A DNA stretch of 15,317 nt from JAKZSU01 sp047517485 (GTDB lineage Bacteria; Pseudomonadota; Alphaproteobacteria; UBA7887): assembly GCA_047517485.1 (NCBI GenBank), contig JAKZSU010000167.1, forward strand, positions 1 to 15,317, read 5' to 3'. This document shows, piece by piece, positions 15,176 to 15,317 of the stretch; the first letter of the stretch is position 1; each line of letters begins with the position of its first letter. The notes beneath the pieces were generated by a model. That model ran no database searches, was not told the DNA's origin, and saw nothing but the letters and a program-made list of their open reading frames with translations. A program made the position numbers and the translations under genes.

Positions 15176-15317
15176 GATATCCACTTCGCTCTCGTGATGT
15201 CAATATGTTGGGATGGCGAACCCGGCATCCCATCCCGAAGGCGGGGTCGACTACCCGCGCACCCTGACTGAATTCGACGCGTGGTTCGTGTCGGAGACGG
15301 CGTGTGCGGAGTTTCTT
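15175..15317 (+). mobile_element. Left end of an IS1595-family insertion sequence (partial)
   Basis: A transposase-like frame opens at 15213 and the MBL gene is cut short just before it, so the element boundary should lie at about 15171-15176. The bases from 15175 (GGATATCCACTTCGCTCTCG) are a good candidate for the left terminal inverted repeat, with GGATATCC itself a palindrome. IS1595 elements make 8-base target duplications; if the end is at 15175, the duplication would be ACTCAATA (15167-15174). The right end lies beyond the window, so neither the repeat nor the duplication can be verified. Confidence 0.6.
15213..15317 (+). CDS. IS1595 family transposase, N-terminal fragment (runs off the window)
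   Basis: The 35 visible residues starting at ATG 15213 include VDYPRTLTEFDAWFVSETAC (12-31) followed by AEFL. This closely matches the usual beginning of IS1595-family transposases, where a PxTLxEFxxxF segment and an ACxxYL helix precede the zinc-ribbon CPxC (Zn_Tnp_IS1595) and the DDE catalytic domain. The zinc ribbon and catalytic residues would lie past the window, so activity cannot be judged. The frame stays open to the last base. A weak GGG lies just before the ATG. It sits immediately downstream of the truncated MBL gene on the same strand. Confidence 0.8.
   Translation, partial: MANPASHPEGGVDYPRTLTEFDAWFVSETACAEFL

Overview
The window is high-GC chromosomal DNA with the codon bias and gene order of an alphaproteobacterium. 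A Rhodospirillales-like host is my inference; no rRNA or species marker is present. It carries one tRNA, eleven protein genes that are complete or nearly so, and the start of a transposase gene at the right edge.

Left part (1-2400): a tRNA-Ser(UGA) on the minus strand, then an OsmC-family thiol-peroxidase-like protein and an FMO/CzcO-like FAD/NAD(P)H oxidoreductase in tandem on the plus strand. The oxidoreductase is odd: its FAD-binding GxGxxG motif lies upstream of the first ATG, and no ATG, GTG or TTG precedes it in frame. The best start is an ATC behind a strong Shine-Dalgarno sequence.

Middle (2399-6893): a 1095-residue signalling protein with two N-terminal zinc ribbons, a class III nucleotide cyclase, a large AAA/NTPase module and C-terminal TPR-like helices. 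It converges on an enolase-superfamily sugar-acid dehydratase-like gene on the minus strand, which is an orphan here with no sugar-transport or sugar-catabolic neighbours.

Right part (7148-15175): a run of plus-strand housekeeping genes. Three act on periplasmic peptidoglycan: an MltB-like lytic transglycosylase, the RlpA lipoprotein with a SPOR domain, and the DacA D,D-carboxypeptidase. These lead directly into tmk, holB, metG, tatD and an MBL-fold hydrolase. dacA-tmk, tmk-holB, metG-tatD and tatD-MBL overlap at their stop/start codons, which suggests translational coupling. The order links wall maturation to dTTP supply, clamp loading, Met-tRNA charging and DNA-repair/hydrolase functions, and is familiar from alphaproteobacterial genomes.

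The right edge (about 15175-15317) is the beginning of an IS1595-family insertion sequence. It cuts off the last few dozen residues of the MBL-fold gene, which is therefore probably a pseudogene. I found no CRISPR array, phage module, toxin-antitoxin pair or clearly new multi-gene system. The most notable points are the non-canonical start of the oxidoreductase, the IS disruption, the patch of different codon use inside the MBL gene, and the zinc-ribbon cyclase-ATPase-TPR protein.
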